Shown here piece by piece: positions 34,994 through 44,217 of a stretch of 64,000 nt of DNA. Below the pieces are notes generated by a model, which worked only from the letters and a program-made list of their open reading frames with translations, ran no database searches and had not been told where the DNA came from. Positions within the stretch are counted from its first letter, which is position 1, and each line of letters opens with the position of its first letter. A program made the position numbers and the translations under genes. Source of the stretch: JAJXWB01 sp964634325 (GTDB lineage: Bacteria; Pseudomonadota; Alphaproteobacteria; Rhizobiales; Beijerinckiaceae); NCBI GenBank assembly GCA_964634325.1, contig CAZWJF010000002.1:124001-188000 (forward strand), written 5' to 3'.

Positions 34994-36076
34994 ATGTCCG
35001 ACAAGATCCCCGTCACCGTGCTCACCGGCTATCTCGGCGCCGGCAAGACGACGCTGCTCAATCGCATCCTCTCCGAGCCGCACGGCAAGCGCTACGCCGT
35101 GATCGTCAACGAATTCGGCGAGATCGGCATCGACAACGATCTCGTCGTCGGCGCGGACGAGGAAGTGTTCGAGATGAACAACGGTTGCATCTGCTGCACC
35201 GTGCGCGGCGACCTCATCCGCATTCTCGAAGGGCTGATGCGCCGCAAGGGCAAATTCGACGCGATCATCGTCGAGACGACGGGGCTCGCCGATCCCGCGC
35301 CGGTCGCGCAGACATTCTTCGTCGATCAGGATGTGCAGGACGCCGCCAAGCTCGACGCGGTCGTGACGGTCGCGGACGCCAAATGGCTGTCCGCCCGGCT
35401 CAAGGATGCGCCCGAAGCGAAAAACCAGATCGCTTTCGCCGACGTCATCATCATCAACAAGACCGACCTCGTTTCGCCCGAGGAACTGCGCGAAGTGGAA
35501 GCGCGCATCCGCGGCATCAATCCCTATGCGACCCTGCACCGCTCGGTGAAAGCCGACGTGCCGCTCGATGCGGTGCTCGGCAAGAACGCCTTCGACCTCG
35601 ACCGCATCCTGGAGATCGAGCCGGCCTTCCTCGAAGCCGAAGACCACGATCATCACCACCACGACAACGACCATGAATGCGGGCCGGACTGCGGGCACGA
35701 GCATCACCACCATGGCCACGACCACGGCCATCATCACCACCACGATCACGGCCACGGCGGTCTGAAGGTGGTGCACGACGAGCAGATGCAATCGCTGTCG
35801 CTGACTATCGACGGCGACGTCGATCCCAACAAGTTCATGCCGTGGGTGAACGAACTCGTGCAGCGCGAGGGGCCGAACATCCTGCGCTCGAAGGGCATTC
35901 TCGCGCTCAAGGACGAGCCCAAGCGGTTCGTGTTCCAGGGCGTGCACATGATCCTCGACGGCGACGTGCAACGCGAATGGAAGCCTGACGAAAAGCGCGT
36001 CAGCCGCATCGTCTTCATCGGCCGCAACCTCAAGGAAGACGAAATCCGCGACGGCTTCTTGAGGTGCGCGGCGTAG
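34994..36076 (+). CDS. CobW/COG0523 GTPase, putative zinc metallochaperone with His-rich insert
   Basis: A 360-residue G3E-family GTPase. Walker A is GYLGAGKTT (12-20), the metal-binding CxCC is GCICCTV (Cys65, 67, 68), and NKTD gives guanine specificity. A His/Asp-rich insert (about residues 216-256, more than 20 His plus two Cys in CGPDC) separates the GTPase from the CobW C-terminal domain. It lies 41 bases after znuA in the Zur-headed operon, so zinc delivery to client proteins is more likely than a cobalamin role. Start at MSDKIPV is backed by a CCGGAG site. Confidence 0.92.
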   Translation: MSDKIPVTVLTGYLGAGKTTLLNRILSEPHGKRYAVIVNEFGEIGIDNDLVVGADEEVFEMNNGCICCTVRGDLIRILEGLMRRKGKFDAIIVETTGLADPAPVAQTFFVDQDVQDAAKLDAVVTVADAKWLSARLKDAPEAKNQIAFADVIIINKTDLVSPEELREVEARIRGINPYATLHRSVKADVPLDAVLGKNAFDLDRILEIEPAFLEAEDHDHHHHDNDHECGPDCGHEHHHHGHDHGHHHHHDHGHGGLKVVHDEQMQSLSLTIDGDVDPNKFMPWVNELVQREGPNILRSKGILALKDEPKRFVFQGVHMILDGDVQREWKPDEKRVSRIVFIGRNLKEDEIRDGFLRCAA

Positions 36077-36084
36077 GCGGCGCT

Positions 36085-37167
36085 TCAGACGTACGATACG
36101 TCGTAGGCGTAGTCCAACTCGAAGGAGAAGGACGTGTCGTTGACGTTCGGCGCCTTGATGGTGCCGGACTTCCTGAACGTTTCGCCCCGGCCGGCTTCCA
36201 TCGGCAGTTCGTAGGGCGCCCAAAGCATGATCTGGTCGCCGCTCGTGGATGCGAGTTCGTCGGAGAATGAATCGAACTCGCGTCCATGCGCGTTGATGCC
36301 GACAGAAAATCCGCCCGGCTCAGGGCCCACGACCTCGCTGATGTCGAGCTTGAACCTGGATGGAATCGTATCGTCGACGGACACAGGATGCCGATTGTCG
36401 CCGATCGAGCGAAGCGATGTCGGGATTACGACTCCGTCCTTTTGCACCGAAATGCGGAATTCCGCTTCGCCGGAGCTCCAATCGTCGCCGTCATCCCTGA
36501 TTCTGAGTTCTGACACGGAGACGGCGACCCGTCGCATCCTGGTCGTGAATGCGCCGCTCAGCTCGCGGAGCGTGCCGATCTTGTTCATGAACTGGATGAG
36601 ATAATTGTAAGTGGTCCCCGGGGCGAGCGGAGCGAATTCCGCGCCAAAGATCGTCCCTCCCGCGGATGCCTTCCGACGCGCGATCTGCTGCCGCAATCCG
36701 CCGAAATTCGGGTTGGTTTCGTCGATCAGCGGCGGTCGATGGATCGCGTCCGGAATGGGGTCCGCGCTGACCCACATGCGCGCGAAGACGTCGTCGGATG
36801 CGCCGCCGCGGAGAGTACAGAAAGTTCCAGAGGCTTCGACGCCGGTGCTGTCCGACAATTCGATCACGCCCTCCTGCGGCTTGCGGACGCAGAATATGGT
36901 CTTCCAGGCGAGCAGATTCTGCGCGCCTCGCGGCCGCATGCCGAACATCCAGACTTCGCCGGGAAACACCGGCTCAACGACGGTGAATTGGGCGCCGCCC
37001 GGCTGCGCGACCGCCTTGCCATGCATCGGCGCGACGACCGTCGGGATGGGAAACAGGCGTTGCTTCACCGGCTCGACGTCCAGCCACTCCGGGTCGAACG
37101 TAACGGGGAAGATCACGGATCCGCCCGGGGCCGCAAACACGGTGTCAGCGATGACCTTTACTTCCAT
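36085..37167 (-). CDS. Hypothetical protein, beta-rich, orphan
   Basis: A 360-residue protein I do not recognise. It has no signal peptide or membrane segment and looks beta-rich throughout. The part at about 95-215 (APGTTYNYLIQFMNKIGTL and neighbours) resembles fibronectin-type or phosphodiesterase-N-type beta-sandwich repeats, but weakly. The C-terminal part (about 215-360) has a second beta pattern. A strong GGAGGGGGGG site supports the start. Codon use is more AT-rich than in the flanking cobW and WD40 genes. It is convergent with cobW, 8 bases apart. Confidence 0.65.
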   Translation of the reverse strand: MEVKVIADTVFAAPGGSVIFPVTFDPEWLDVEPVKQRLFPIPTVVAPMHGKAVAQPGGAQFTVVEPVFPGEVWMFGMRPRGAQNLLAWKTIFCVRKPQEGVIELSDSTGVEASGTFCTLRGGASDDVFARMWVSADPIPDAIHRPPLIDETNPNFGGLRQQIARRKASAGGTIFGAEFAPLAPGTTYNYLIQFMNKIGTLRELSGAFTTRMRRVAVSVSELRIRDDGDDWSSGEAEFRISVQKDGVVIPTSLRSIGDNRHPVSVDDTIPSRFKLDISEVVGPEPGGFSVGINAHGREFDSFSDELASTSGDQIMLWAPYELPMEAGRGETFRKSGTIKAPNVNDTSFSFELDYAYDVSYV

Positions 37168-37352
37168 GACGCCCCCCCTCCGCGCGAGCTTTGGCGTTGG
37201 AGCAGATCACAAATTTGCGGCATTACGGAGTGCGAAATCGCACCCGCGAACAAGGCGGCGGCGCAGCCTCGACGGCTACGCGTTCAAGAAGATCGAGGGG
37301 CGGCCTCGGTCGCGTCCGAGGCAAACCGCATGCGCGCGGCTCGGCTCCTTCG

Positions 37353-38318
37353 CTATCTGGGCAGCATGTCGAAGAGCAGCATCGTCGCCGCTTCCTGCAA
37401 TCCCCGCTCGTCGAGGCTGATGAGCTTCCGGCCGTAGCGGTCGGCGACAGCGTACAGATCCTCGAACTGCTGCGACGGATCGGCGAAGACCTTTTCGTTG
37501 TCGGCCATGTAACGGGGGATGTCCTCCATCAGGCGGCTCGGCAACGGCCACACGGCGGCGTCGGCGAGGTCTTTCAGCGAGGCGGGCTTGCGATGGGCGA
37601 AACGACCGATGATGAACTCATATAGCTGGATCCGTTCGATCGGAATCGAAAGCCGGCGGATGTATTCGAGAATTATCAGCGGCGGCGAATAGTTCGCGAA
37701 AGCAGGCACATAATTGGCAGTGAGTTCCGCGATATTCTCGACATTCATCAGACCGAAAAACGAGCCTATCAGGTCCGCCTTGGCGAGGTCGTAATTCAAC
37801 ACATGAACCTTGGCGTCGCCGAAGGCCTCTTTCCAGCCCGTAATCAGCGAGGAAAAGACAAGACGGTTCTTGCAGATGTCGTAAAACTTGTCAGCCGGCT
37901 CCTTGCGACCCCATTTGATCGCCTCGGCGTATAAGGCGACGAACAGATCGACCTGATTGCGCAGATAGACGATCACTTCCGCGTCGTCGTACCCGTTCCT
38001 CTCCGCCCATGTCTTGATACGATCGACAAAGAGCTTGTTGGGAACCGTCGACAGCGCCTCGGAGGACAACAGCAGCGGCAGGTCGGGGTTCACCCCGGAG
38101 AGTTTTTCGATCGCTCGCGCGCTGCCCTCGTCCGTCGCCGCATCATTCCATCCCGCGCCATGCGCATGAGCGAAATCGACATGGCTGAATTCATTCGGCG
38201 CGACGCCGAACGGATAACAAATTCCGTGGCGGGCCAGTCGGTCACGTCGTTCATGGCAAAAGCCCTGAAGGAACGTCGTGCCGGTCTTGTCCATTCCTAT
38301 GTGCAGAAACAATTTCAT
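37353..38318 (-). CDS. Sulfotransferase-like P-loop protein
   Basis: A 321-residue cytosolic protein. The N-terminus MKLFLHIGMDKTGTTFLQ has the PAPS 5'-phosphosulfate loop (K-T-G-T-T at 11-15) and VIVYLRNQVDLFVALYAE (115-132) fits the 3'-phosphate site (Arg120). These place it among bacterial sulfotransferase-like proteins often used to decorate surface glycans; a non-sulfating role is possible. Start at 38318 is set by the conserved N-terminus; 38348 would add ten residues. Composition is AT-richer than surrounding genes. It lies 185 bases upstream of the orphan gene on the same strand. Confidence 0.78.
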   Translation of the reverse strand: MKLFLHIGMDKTGTTFLQGFCHERRDRLARHGICYPFGVAPNEFSHVDFAHAHGAGWNDAATDEGSARAIEKLSGVNPDLPLLLSSEALSTVPNKLFVDRIKTWAERNGYDDAEVIVYLRNQVDLFVALYAEAIKWGRKEPADKFYDICKNRLVFSSLITGWKEAFGDAKVHVLNYDLAKADLIGSFFGLMNVENIAELTANYVPAFANYSPPLIILEYIRRLSIPIERIQLYEFIIGRFAHRKPASLKDLADAAVWPLPSRLMEDIPRYMADNEKVFADPSQQFEDLYAVADRYGRKLISLDERGLQEAATMLLFDMLPR

Positions 38319-38676
38319 CCGATCAGGCCCAACCCCCTCCGGCAGCATCAGAGCGCCGCTCGCGCTGCTTCGTCTCAGCGCGGATTCATTATGTTGCCAG
38401 ATTGCAACGCATTGTAAAATACAGACTTTCGCATGTTCGAGACTATAGCTGCGTTTCAGTTGTATGTCATTGAAAGCGCGGAGACGGCATGCTTTGCGGC
38501 CTCATTCAAGCTCAGCCGCGTCTGCTTGGGCGTAACAGCGAGTCGTTGCGCCTGAGCCAAATCCGACGGCGAGCTCGAATCGACCTCCGTCCCCGCCGTC
38601 CGGGATCGCCGCCGTGCCTAATCATGCTACGAAGCCCGTCGAACCCTCCCTCGTCGACGCTTGATTCCCCGGTCGA
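38319..38676. other. Intergenic region (358 bases), AT-rich in its left half
   Basis: Divergent spacer between the sulfotransferase-like gene and the WD40 gene. The left half contains AT-rich sequence (ATTGTAAAATACAGACTT near 38411-38428 and TAGCTGCGTTTCAGTTGTATG) that may hold the minus-strand promoter. I see no supported gene, RNA or strong hairpin; short open frames here lack ribosome-binding sites or recognisable sequence. Confidence 0.5.
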
Positions 38677-39675
38677 ATGATGTCCGAAGCCTCCCTCACC
38701 CAGCACGTCGCCTACATCGAAGCCGGCGACAATGTCGTCGCAGCCGCCTTCCTCGGCCGCACGCCGGTCTATGCGCTCGCCGACGGGACGATCCTCATCG
38801 CCGCGATCGGGGAGGAGAAGCGCGTCAAGGCGCACGAGGACGGCGCGATCCTCGTCGCGCTTTCGGACGGCAAGCGCATGTTCACCGGCGGCGACGACGG
38901 TTTGCTGATTGCGACCGACGCCGAGGGCCGCAGCGAGATTTTGGCCGACGAGAACGGCAAGTGGATCGATGCGCTGACCTTGCGGGACGACGGCGCGATG
39001 GCGTGGTCGGCCGGCAAGGTCGTTCGCGCGCGAGACGCGAAGGGCGAGATCAAGAGCTTCGATGCGCCGTCGGCCGTGCGCGGCCTCGCCTTCCTGCCGA
39101 AAGGCTATCGACTGGCGATCGCGCATTACAACGGCGCGTCGCTTTGGTTTCCGAACGCCGGCAAGCCGGAGTTTCTGGAGTGGAAGGGCTCGCATCTCGA
39201 CGCCACCGTTTCGCCCGACGGCCGTTTCCTCGTGACGTCCATGCAGGAGAACATGCTGCATGGCTGGCGGCTCGCCGACGGCAAGCATATGCGCATGTCG
39301 GGCTATCCGGCCAAGACGCGCTCGTTCTCGTGGTCGCCGGACGGCAAGTGGCTGGCGACCTCGGGCGCCGACGCTTGCGTGGTCTGGCCGTTCGAGACCA
39401 AGGACGGGCCGATGGGTCGCGGGCCGCGCGAATGCGGCGTGCGGCCGCGTCGCGTATCGCGCGTCGCGTTCCATCCGACCAACATGGTGCTCGCTATCGG
39501 CTACGAGGACGGCTGGGTGCTGCTCGTGCGCCTCAACGACGGCGCCGAGATTTTCGTGCGCGGCGAGCGTGACTCCAACGACGCTGTGACCGCGCTCGCC
39601 TGGGACGCGGCCGGCAAGCGTCTCGCCTTCGGCACCAAGGGCGGCGCGGCAGGCGTGCTCGACCTGCCGGCGTGA
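38677..39675 (+). CDS. WD40-repeat protein
   Basis: A 332-residue beta-propeller protein made of about seven WD40-like repeats, for example ILVALSDGKRMFTGGDDGLLIATD, LDATVSPDGRFLVTSMQENMLHGWRL and SFSWSPDGKWLATSGADACVVWPF. It has no signal peptide. Two ATG codons in tandem can start it. As I recall, this propeller gene often follows a CobW/COG0523 gene in Rhizobiales, which would make the two genes between them here an insertion. Partner unknown. Confidence 0.85.
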   Translation: MMSEASLTQHVAYIEAGDNVVAAAFLGRTPVYALADGTILIAAIGEEKRVKAHEDGAILVALSDGKRMFTGGDDGLLIATDAEGRSEILADENGKWIDALTLRDDGAMAWSAGKVVRARDAKGEIKSFDAPSAVRGLAFLPKGYRLAIAHYNGASLWFPNAGKPEFLEWKGSHLDATVSPDGRFLVTSMQENMLHGWRLADGKHMRMSGYPAKTRSFSWSPDGKWLATSGADACVVWPFETKDGPMGRGPRECGVRPRRVSRVAFHPTNMVLAIGYEDGWVLLVRLNDGAEIFVRGERDSNDAVTALAWDAAGKRLAFGTKGGAAGVLDLPA

Positions 39676-39763
39676 AGAACGCGCGCATGGCGCGCAATCG
39701 CAGAAAGCGGGTCGTGGCGTCTGGCGACGTCGCCTAGATTGCCGCCCTCGTCACGGAGCGCGC

Positions 39764-40714
39764 ATGTCGCCGTCCAGAACGCCGATGCAGGTCGAAACGA
39801 CCATGACCCGCCAGACCTGGGTCATGCTCGGGGCGCTGTCGCTGCTGTGGGGCTGCTCGTTTCCATTCATCAAGGTCGCAGTCGGCGGCGCGCCGCCTCT
39901 CACGGTCGTGCTGCTGCGCGTGACGATCGGCGCGCTGGCGCTCGCGCCCGTGCTCGTTCTCGCGCGCGAGAAAATCCCGCGCGGCGGCGCCGTCTGGACG
40001 GCCTTCTTCGGGATGGCGTTGCTCAACAACGTCGTGCCCTGGTCGCTTTCCGTCTGGGGACAGCAGAGCCTGACGACCGCCGTCGCGGCGATCATCAACG
40101 CGACGACGCCGTTGTTTTCCGTCATCGTCGGCCACTTCTTCCTCGCCGACGAACGCATGCGCGCCAACCGTCTCGCCGGCGTGCTCGTCGGCTTCGTCGG
40201 CGTGGCCGTCCTGATCGGCCCGACCGCGCTCACGCAGGGATCGGACAAGCTTCTGCCGGAGCTCGCCTTCATCGCTGCGGCGATCAGCTACGCCTTTTCG
40301 GGAATCGTCGGCCGCAAATTCGCGCGTTTCGGCCTCACGCCGCTACAGGCCGCGCAAGGCCAACTGACGGCGTCGGCCTTCATGATGGCGCCGCTGGCTC
40401 TGGCGTTCGATCATCCGTGGACGCTGCCCATGCCGACCGGGCCGCAGGTCTTCTCGATCCTTGGGCTCGGACTCCTGTCGACCGCGCTGGCGTTCATCCT
40501 GTTCTTCCGTATCCTCGCGCGGGCCGGCGCGACCAATGTCATGCTGGTGACGCTGCTCGTTCCCGTGACCGCGTTCATAATCGGCGCGATCTTTCTCGGC
40601 GAGCGGCTGGAAGCGCGCAATTTCGTCGGCATGGCCTTCATTGCGGCGGGTCTCGGCTTGATCGACGGACGGCCGCTGGCCTATGCGCGCGCCCGCCTGT
40701 TCGGGCAGCCGTGA
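39764..40714 (+). CDS. EamA/DMT superfamily transporter
   Basis: A 316-residue inner-membrane protein with about ten hydrophobic segments arranged as two EamA repeats: first WVMLGALSLLWGCSFPFIKVAVGG, second FIAAAISYAFSGIVGRKFAR. The second repeat ends LVPVTAFIIGAIFLGERL, the family hallmark. The start at 39764 follows a GGAG site with 6-base spacing. Such permeases usually export amino acids or other small metabolites; substrate unknown. Confidence 0.9.
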   Translation: MSPSRTPMQVETTMTRQTWVMLGALSLLWGCSFPFIKVAVGGAPPLTVVLLRVTIGALALAPVLVLAREKIPRGGAVWTAFFGMALLNNVVPWSLSVWGQQSLTTAVAAIINATTPLFSVIVGHFFLADERMRANRLAGVLVGFVGVAVLIGPTALTQGSDKLLPELAFIAAAISYAFSGIVGRKFARFGLTPLQAAQGQLTASAFMMAPLALAFDHPWTLPMPTGPQVFSILGLGLLSTALAFILFFRILARAGATNVMLVTLLVPVTAFIIGAIFLGERLEARNFVGMAFIAAGLGLIDGRPLAYARARLFGQP

Positions 40715-40768
40715 TGCGGGATGCGCCGATGTCGCGGATCGCATAGACTTCGCGCGACGGAGAAACCC

Positions 40769-41272
40769 ATGCTCGTGTTGCGCCGCATCGCGCTCGGATT
40801 CGCCCTGTTCTGCGGGCTTATCGCATCGCAGTTGCCGGAGTTCGCGCAGCAATACCGCCAGCGGCTCGGCGGGGCGATCGACGAATTGACTGCGATCGTC
40901 GACCAGTTCGCGGCTGAGGCCGCGTCGCAGGGGATGGATGCGTCCAAAGCGATTGCGCAACTCGAAGCCAATAACGATTCCCTGGCGCGCGACAGGGGGC
41001 GTGCAATGACGCAAACGATCGAACGACGCGATCGTCTCGCGGCGCAGAAGGCGCGGTTCGAAAGCGCGGGGCCGGGCGCGAGGCTGCTGGCGTTCTTCGA
41101 ATACGTCGACCCCAAGATCGCCGGGCGGGCGTGGACCGATTTCGAGCCTGCCGTGCCGACGACCGGCGAGGGTCTGGCGACGGCAGGCGTGGGAGCCGCT
41201 GCGGGTTATGGTCTCGCGCGCCTTCTCGGAACGCCGTTTCGTACGCGCCGCCGAAAGACGGCTACGGCTTGA
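40769..41272 (+). CDS. DUF2937 family protein
   Basis: A 167-residue protein with an N-terminal hydrophobic segment (RRIALGFALFCGLIASQLPEF), the typical QQYRQRLGGAIDELTAIVDQFAAEAA helix, and a second hydrophobic stretch near the C-terminus (GLATAGVGAAAGYGLARLLG). This layout matches DUF2937. Function unknown; probably inner-membrane with a helical domain between the TMs. The start is supported by ACGGAGA upstream. Confidence 0.8.
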   Translation: MLVLRRIALGFALFCGLIASQLPEFAQQYRQRLGGAIDELTAIVDQFAAEAASQGMDASKAIAQLEANNDSLARDRGRAMTQTIERRDRLAAQKARFESAGPGARLLAFFEYVDPKIAGRAWTDFEPAVPTTGEGLATAGVGAAAGYGLARLLGTPFRTRRRKTATA

Positions 41273-41324
41273 GGGAACGCCGCGCGCTTGACACTATGCG
41301 CGCGCAAAAAAATCGGAAACGCCC

Positions 41325-41999
41325 GTGATTACGCCGGACCGCCTGCGCGCCATCGCCTTCTGGGCGTGCGAACTGACAGAACTGGAAATCGAGCGCGCCT
41401 GCCGCGGCGTCGTCGAAAAGACATGGCCCGCCGGCGCCTATGTGGTTCATCGCGGCGATACGTTCGAATTCTGGACCGGCGTCATTTCCGGCCTGATGAA
41501 GATCGGCTCCGTGTCGTCGAGCGGCAAGGCCGTCAGCCTCGCGGGCATGCCCGCGGGGCTCTGGTTCGGCGAGGGATCGGTGCTGAAGGGCGAACGTCGG
41601 CAATACGATCTCGTCACGTTGCGCGAGTCGCGGCTGGCGCTGATGAACCGCGCGACCTTCCTGTGGCTGTTCGAGAACTCCGTCGGGTTCAACCGGTTTC
41701 TCGTGCGTCAGTTCAACGAGCGGCTGGGACAATTCATCGCACTGGTCGAGCATGACCGCATGCTCGACAGCGTCGCGCGCGTGGCGCGCGCGATCGCGTG
41801 GTTGTTCAATCCCGTGCTCAATCCCAGGACCGGGCCGAGCCTCGACATCAGCCAGGAGGAACTGGGGCTGATCGCCGGCGTCTCACGACAAGTGGCCAAC
41901 CGTGCGCTGCAAATTCTGGAGGCGGAAGGCCATCTGACGATCTCGCCCGGCGCGCTGACGCCGCTCGATCTGACGGCGTTGAGCCGCTACGGCGAATGA
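41325..41999 (+). CDS. Crp/Fnr family transcriptional regulator
   Basis: A 224-residue regulator with GTG start. The N-terminal cyclic-nucleotide-binding-like beta-roll (about 20-120) is followed by a dimer helix and a C-terminal winged HTH with recognition region ISQEELGLIAGVSRQVANRALQILEAEGHLTIS (about 173-205). Cysteines are few (Cys15 and Cys26), so it lacks the Fnr-type iron-sulfur motif. It stands alone upstream of the acyl-CoA synthetase/importer cluster, in the same direction, and is a candidate regulator of it; no operator was identified. Confidence 0.88.
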   Translation: MITPDRLRAIAFWACELTELEIERACRGVVEKTWPAGAYVVHRGDTFEFWTGVISGLMKIGSVSSSGKAVSLAGMPAGLWFGEGSVLKGERRQYDLVTLRESRLALMNRATFLWLFENSVGFNRFLVRQFNERLGQFIALVEHDRMLDSVARVARAIAWLFNPVLNPRTGPSLDISQEELGLIAGVSRQVANRALQILEAEGHLTISPGALTPLDLTALSRYGE

Positions 42000-42228
42000 C
42001 CGCAGACGGCGCGAGACCTATACAAAAGTAGCGGGGACGGGCGCATGGATAGCGCCGGCACCGTACCTGACAAAATGAAGTCGCGCAGTCAAGCGCACGC
42101 TTGCCAGCAGCCATGCGCGCTGCGAATGATACAGTCGCGATGGCGCGGTCGGATCGCTGCGCCGCAAACAAACACAAGATCGCAAGCAAGCAGAACGTCG
42201 CAAGACGTCGGCACGAGGGAGCAGGGGA

Positions 42229-44217
42229 GTGGCAGACAGCCTGCAGAGGGCGGGTCGCGGCGCGTCGGAAGACACGTTTCCGAAACTGCTGCGCCTGCAT
42301 GCGCAGATGCGCGGCGGTCGGCCGGCCTACCGCCACAAGGATCGCGGCATCTGGCAGACCTGGACTTGGCGCGAAGTCTACGACGACGTGCGCGCAATCG
42401 CGCAGGGGCTGATCAAGCTCGGCGTCAGGCAGGGCGACAAGATCGCCATCGTCGGCGCCAACAGGCCGATGCTTTACTGGACGCTCTGCGCCGCGCAGAT
42501 GCTGCGTGCGACGCCCGTGCCTGTGTATGCGGACGCCGTGGCCGACGAGATGGCCTACGTGCTCGAGAACGCCGACGTGAAAGTGGCGGCGGCGCAGGAT
42601 CAAGAGCAAGTCGACAAGCTGCTGGCGATCCAGGAGCGTCTGCCGACTCTCCAGCACATCGTCTACGACGAGGACCGCGGCCTGCGCGATTATACGCAGC
42701 CCAACCTCACCGCGTTGTCCGATCTGATGGAATTCGGCGCCAAGGCGCTCGCCTCGGAAGCAGCGCTCGGCCGTTCGCTCGACGCGATGATCGACGCGGG
42801 TCGCGCGGACGACGCGTCGATCATGCTCTACACGTCAGGCACGACCGGCCGCTCCAAGGGCGTCGTGCTCGCCGCAGGCCGGTCGGTCCAGGCGGCGCGC
42901 GATACGGTCGCGTTCGACGGGCTCACCGAGCGCGACGAACAGCTCGCCTATCTGCCGCTTGCATGGGTCGGCGACCATTATCTCAACTACGCGCAGGCGA
43001 TGGTGGCGGGCTCCTGCGTCGCCTGCCCGGAGAACGCCGACACCGTGCAGCAGGATCTGCGCGAAATCGGTCCGTCGTTCTATTTCGCGCCGCCGCGTGT
43101 GTTCGAGGCGCAGCTCACGCGCATCATGATCCGCATGGAGGACGCCGGCGCGCTCAAGCGTCGCATGTTCGATCACTTCATCGGCGTCGCGCGCAAGTGG
43201 GGCGAAAAGATTCTCAACGGCGAGAGCGTGCCGCTCACAGCGCGGCTGCATTACGCGCTCGGCGAGTTTCTGGTCTACGGGCCGCTGAAGAACGTGCTCG
43301 GCTATTCCAACGTCCGCGTCGCCTACACGGCGGGCGAGGCGATCGGCGGCGAGCTGTTTTCGTTCTATCGTTCGCTCGGGTTGAATCTCAAGCAGCTCTA
43401 CGGACAGACCGAAGCCTTCCTTTACGTCACCGCCCATCCGAACGGCGCCATCCGGTCCGAGACGGTCGGGCCGCCGGCGCCCAATGTCGAAATCCGCATC
43501 GCCGACGACGGCGAGGTGCAGTTCAAATCGCCCGGGCAATTCGTCAGCTACTACAAGGAGCCGGAAAAGACGGCTGAAACGATGACGCCCGACGGCTTCG
43601 TCAAGACCGGCGACGCCGGCTTCTTCGACGAGGAAGGCCATCTACGCATCCTCGATCGCGCAAAGGACGTCGGCAAGCTGACCGACGGCACGCTGTTTGC
43701 ACCGAAATACATCGAGAACAAGCTGAAGTTCTTCCCCAACATCAAGGAGGCCGTCGCCTTCGGCGACAAGCGCGATTTCGTCACGGTGATGCTGAATATC
43801 GAGCTGACGGCGGTTGGCAACTGGGCGGAGCGCAACGCCATTTCCTACGCCTCCTATCAGGAGCTCGCAGGCCATCCCAAGGTCTACGACCTCATCGCCA
43901 AGCATGTCGACGCGGTCAACGAAACGCTGTCGCGGGAGACACGGATGGCCGGCGCGCAAATCAAGCGCTTCCTCATTCTGCCCAAGGAACTCGACGCCGA
44001 CGACGGCGAGCTGACCCGCACGCAGAAGGTGCGCCGCGGCTTCATCGCCGAACGTTACGAGCCGCTCGTCCAAGGCCTGTACGACGGCTCGAAGCAGGCC
44101 GATATTTCGACCGAGGTCACGTTCGAGGACGGGCGCAAGGGCATGATTTCCGGACGGGTCGCCATCGTCGACCTCGAACCGCATGCGGGCGTCTCGCAGG
44201 GGAGCCGCGCAGCATGA
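42229..44217 (+). CDS. AMP-dependent long-chain acyl-CoA synthetase family protein
   Basis: A 662-residue adenylate-forming ligase joining a carboxylate to CoA. The P-loop-like AMP motif is IMLYTSGTTGRSKGVV (about 199-214), the A5 motif is LYGQTEAF, and the hinge/A8 region is DGFVKTGDAGFFDEEGHLRILDRAKDV. FAPKYIENKLKFFPNIKEAV is typical of FadD15-like long-chain synthetases. GTG start at 42229 after AGGGGA. It overlaps the next ABC gene by 4 bases (ATGA), tying the ligase to the importer. Confidence 0.9.
   Translation: MADSLQRAGRGASEDTFPKLLRLHAQMRGGRPAYRHKDRGIWQTWTWREVYDDVRAIAQGLIKLGVRQGDKIAIVGANRPMLYWTLCAAQMLRATPVPVYADAVADEMAYVLENADVKVAAAQDQEQVDKLLAIQERLPTLQHIVYDEDRGLRDYTQPNLTALSDLMEFGAKALASEAALGRSLDAMIDAGRADDASIMLYTSGTTGRSKGVVLAAGRSVQAARDTVAFDGLTERDEQLAYLPLAWVGDHYLNYAQAMVAGSCVACPENADTVQQDLREIGPSFYFAPPRVFEAQLTRIMIRMEDAGALKRRMFDHFIGVARKWGEKILNGESVPLTARLHYALGEFLVYGPLKNVLGYSNVRVAYTAGEAIGGELFSFYRSLGLNLKQLYGQTEAFLYVTAHPNGAIRSETVGPPAPNVEIRIADDGEVQFKSPGQFVSYYKEPEKTAETMTPDGFVKTGDAGFFDEEGHLRILDRAKDVGKLTDGTLFAPKYIENKLKFFPNIKEAVAFGDKRDFVTVMLNIELTAVGNWAERNAISYASYQELAGHPKVYDLIAKHVDAVNETLSRETRMAGAQIKRFLILPKELDADDGELTRTQKVRRGFIAERYEPLVQGLYDGSKQADISTEVTFEDGRKGMISGRVAIVDLEPHAGVSQGSRAA

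Noticed and set aside
35641..35760. CAC/CAT-rich tract in cobW as a tandem DNA repeat
   Set aside because: It is explained by the His-rich insert of the protein; codons vary and no regular unit is kept.
38489..38680. A 63-codon open frame in the WD40 upstream spacer
   Set aside because: No ribosome-binding site, low-complexity Arg/Pro/Ser translation, overlaps the WD40 start.
41288..41316. TTGACA upstream of the Crp/Fnr regulator as a -35 element
   Set aside because: At 17 bases there is only AATCGG, a poor -10, and transcription would begin at the start codon.
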